Translations under genes and position numbers: made by a program
Source of the DNA: Paracoccus kondratievae
Lineage (GTDB): Bacteria > Pseudomonadota > Alphaproteobacteria > Rhodobacterales > Rhodobacteraceae
Assembly: GCF_009301415.1 (NCBI RefSeq)
Contig: NZ_CP045072.1
Location: 655,501 to 719,500 of the forward strand
Direction: 5' to 3'
Length of the DNA stretch: 64,000 nt
Notes under the pieces: generated by a model
What the model was told of the DNA's origin: nothing
The model's input: only the letters and a program-made list of their open reading frames with translations
Database searches by the model: none
Shown here: positions 62,829 through 64,000 of the stretch, one piece after another
How the letters are laid out: each line of letters starts with the position of its first letter
How positions within the stretch are numbered: the stretch's first letter is position 1

Positions 62829-62884
62829 CACTTGCGGGGCCGGGCTGCTGGTCCCGGCCTTCGCCGCCACCGGAGGCTTTGCGC

Positions 62885-64000
62885 ATGTCCGATCTGACCC
62901 GGCGTTTTGCCTTTCTGGTCGAGGCTGACCGCCTGAAATCGGTCGAGCGGGCGAATGTGCTGATGAACCTGTCGCGGCCCGAGAACAGCGCCGAGCACAG
63001 CTGGCATGTCGCGCTGTACGGGTTGGTCTTTGGCGCCTCGGATCGCGCCATCGCAATGCTTTTGCTGCATGATCTGGTCGAGATCGACACCGGCGACCAT
63101 CCAATCCATCTGGCCCATGACGCTGCCGCCGTTCATGCCGCAGAAGACGCTGCGGCGCGCCGGCTTTTCGGCATGTTCCCGGGTGGCGAGGACGCACTGG
63201 CGCTGTGGCGTGAATTCGAGGCGGGCGAAAGTGCGGATGCCCGCATGGCCAAGCGGATGGATCATGTCCAGCCGCTGTTTCAGGTACTTTGCGCGCCTCG
63301 GCCCTTGCCCGATCACGTCACCATCGTTCGTGACAATATGGCTTCGGGTCGCGCCAAAAGGTTGTGGACCGAATGGCCCGAAGTGATGGCTGCGGCCGGG
63401 GCCATGCTGGCCGGGCAGACACCCGGGGGTGAGCTTGCCCAACGTCTGAATTTTCTGGCCGAGGCTGACCGGCTGAAATCGGTCCTGCGGGCCAGCCTGC
63501 TTTGCGATGCCTCGCGACGTGAAAACAGCGCCGAACATAGCTGGCACCTGGCACTTTATGCGCTGGTCATGGCGGCACATGCCGGGCCGGGGGTCGATAT
63601 CGGCCGGGTGATCCGCATGCTTTTGCTGCATGATCTGGTCGAGATCGACACAGGCGACGTGCCAATCCACTCGCAAAACGGCCAGGCACATCACAGCGAG
63701 GCGCAGCTTGCTGCCGAAGAGGCGGCCGCCCGACGCATCTTTGGTCTTTTGCCCGAGGCTCAGGGGCGCGAGCTGCATGCCCTCTGGGCTGAGTTCGAGG
63801 CCAATGAGACCCCGGATGCGGTCTTTGCCAAATCGCTCGACCGGGCTCAGCCGGTGATGCAGAACATCGCGTCAGGTGGCGGGACCTGGGCTGAATACCG
63901 CGTGACCTATACCCAACTGGTCGAACGCGTGGGTCAGCGCATCGACCGCGGCGCGCCCGCGCTGTGGTCATGGCTGAGCGAAAGCGCGCGGGTCTATTTC
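62885..64000 (+). CDS. Tandem HD-domain phosphohydrolase (runs past window end)
   Basis: At least 372 aa, open to the edge, made of two copies of one HD module. Each copy has a FLxEADRLKSV start (residues 10-20 and 190-200), the metal-binding AEHSWH (37-41 and 217-221) and LLLHDLVEIDTGD with the HD pair (60-71 and 247-258). The two DNA stretches around that last motif differ at one base in 42, a sign of recent duplication or gene conversion. Single-copy relatives (YfbR-like, HD_3) cleave nucleoside monophosphates. The first codon follows 56 bases after the hydrolase stop. Confidence 0.85.
   Translation, partial: MSDLTRRFAFLVEADRLKSVERANVLMNLSRPENSAEHSWHVALYGLVFGASDRAIAMLLLHDLVEIDTGDHPIHLAHDAAAVHAAEDAAARRLFGMFPGGEDALALWREFEAGESADARMAKRMDHVQPLFQVLCAPRPLPDHVTIVRDNMASGRAKRLWTEWPEVMAAAGAMLAGQTPGGELAQRLNFLAEADRLKSVLRASLLCDASRRENSAEHSWHLALYALVMAAHAGPGVDIGRVIRMLLLHDLVEIDTGDVPIHSQNGQAHHSEAQLAAEEAAARRIFGLLPEAQGRELHALWAEFEANETPDAVFAKSLDRAQPVMQNIASGGGTWAEYRVTYTQLVERVGQRIDRGAPALWSWLSESARVYF

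Overview
The window is high-GC, tightly packed alphaproteobacterial DNA, most like Paracoccus or a close relative in the Rhodobacteraceae. That reading rests on remembered family patterns, not a search: an ftsX-acyltransferase junction, a hemD / Mic60-like (mitofilin) / hemY cluster, an accD-folC pair, an IscR-type regulator without the usual cysteine triad, and the carboxynorspermidine route to spermidine.

Bases 1-22,373 are core chromosome. In order they hold the ftsX tail and a 1-acylglycerol-3-phosphate acyltransferase, an ABC-2 exporter, a small periplasmic protein, rimO, a sulfotransferase, ettA, two convergent surface-glycan glycosyltransferases, an acyl-CoA synthetase, a BON-LysM (Kbp-type) protein, a CAP-domain protein, an ABC exporter, the compact minus-strand set tsaD-gpsA-YciI-EVE, the divergent hemD-mic60-hemY cluster, tRNA-Thr(CGU) and a small membrane protein.

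Bases 22,374-44,273 are an integrated mobile island of about 21.9 kb. It is bounded by an exact 48-bp direct repeat of the 3' part of tRNA-Arg(CCU); the intact tRNA is at the right end. Next to the left repeat lie a tyrosine integrase, two paralogous excisionase-like proteins and a divergent Xre regulator. A scarred zone follows, with the first 58 codons of an Eco57I-type methyltransferase fused to an IS3 remnant and an IS5-type remnant. The cargo is a type VI secretion cassette: VgrG, DUF4123 adaptor, PAAR protein, a 607-aa protein of unknown fold and a secreted partner, all on the minus strand, plus a LemA/DUF2207 pair. A complete IS5-family element closes that segment. The right half is plasmid-like: an Xre regulator, an unfamiliar operon of small coupled genes, a DUF4143 ATPase, a ParDE-type toxin-antitoxin pair, a MobV-like relaxase and a RepC-like initiator without RepAB. 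The island therefore looks like a mobilisable plasmid that integrated into the tRNA gene.

Bases 44,274-64,000 are core chromosome again: a GntR/LacI-type regulator, map, a CinA-N-type protein, a GNAT acetyltransferase, two uncharacterised proteins, a pterin carbinolamine dehydratase, a cardiolipin synthase, accD-folC, zapE, a lipoprotein, an MFS transporter, a GlxA-type regulator, the polyamine pair (carboxynorspermidine dehydrogenase and NspC), a Gfo/Idh/MocA oxidoreductase, an IscR-like regulator, an alpha/beta hydrolase, and a tandemly duplicated HD-domain protein that runs off the end.

The items most worth a second look are the T6SS effector cassette carried on the integrated element, the solo RepC module with a candidate antisense RNA, and the duplicated HD protein. 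All family calls are from reading the sequence by eye; no database search was run.
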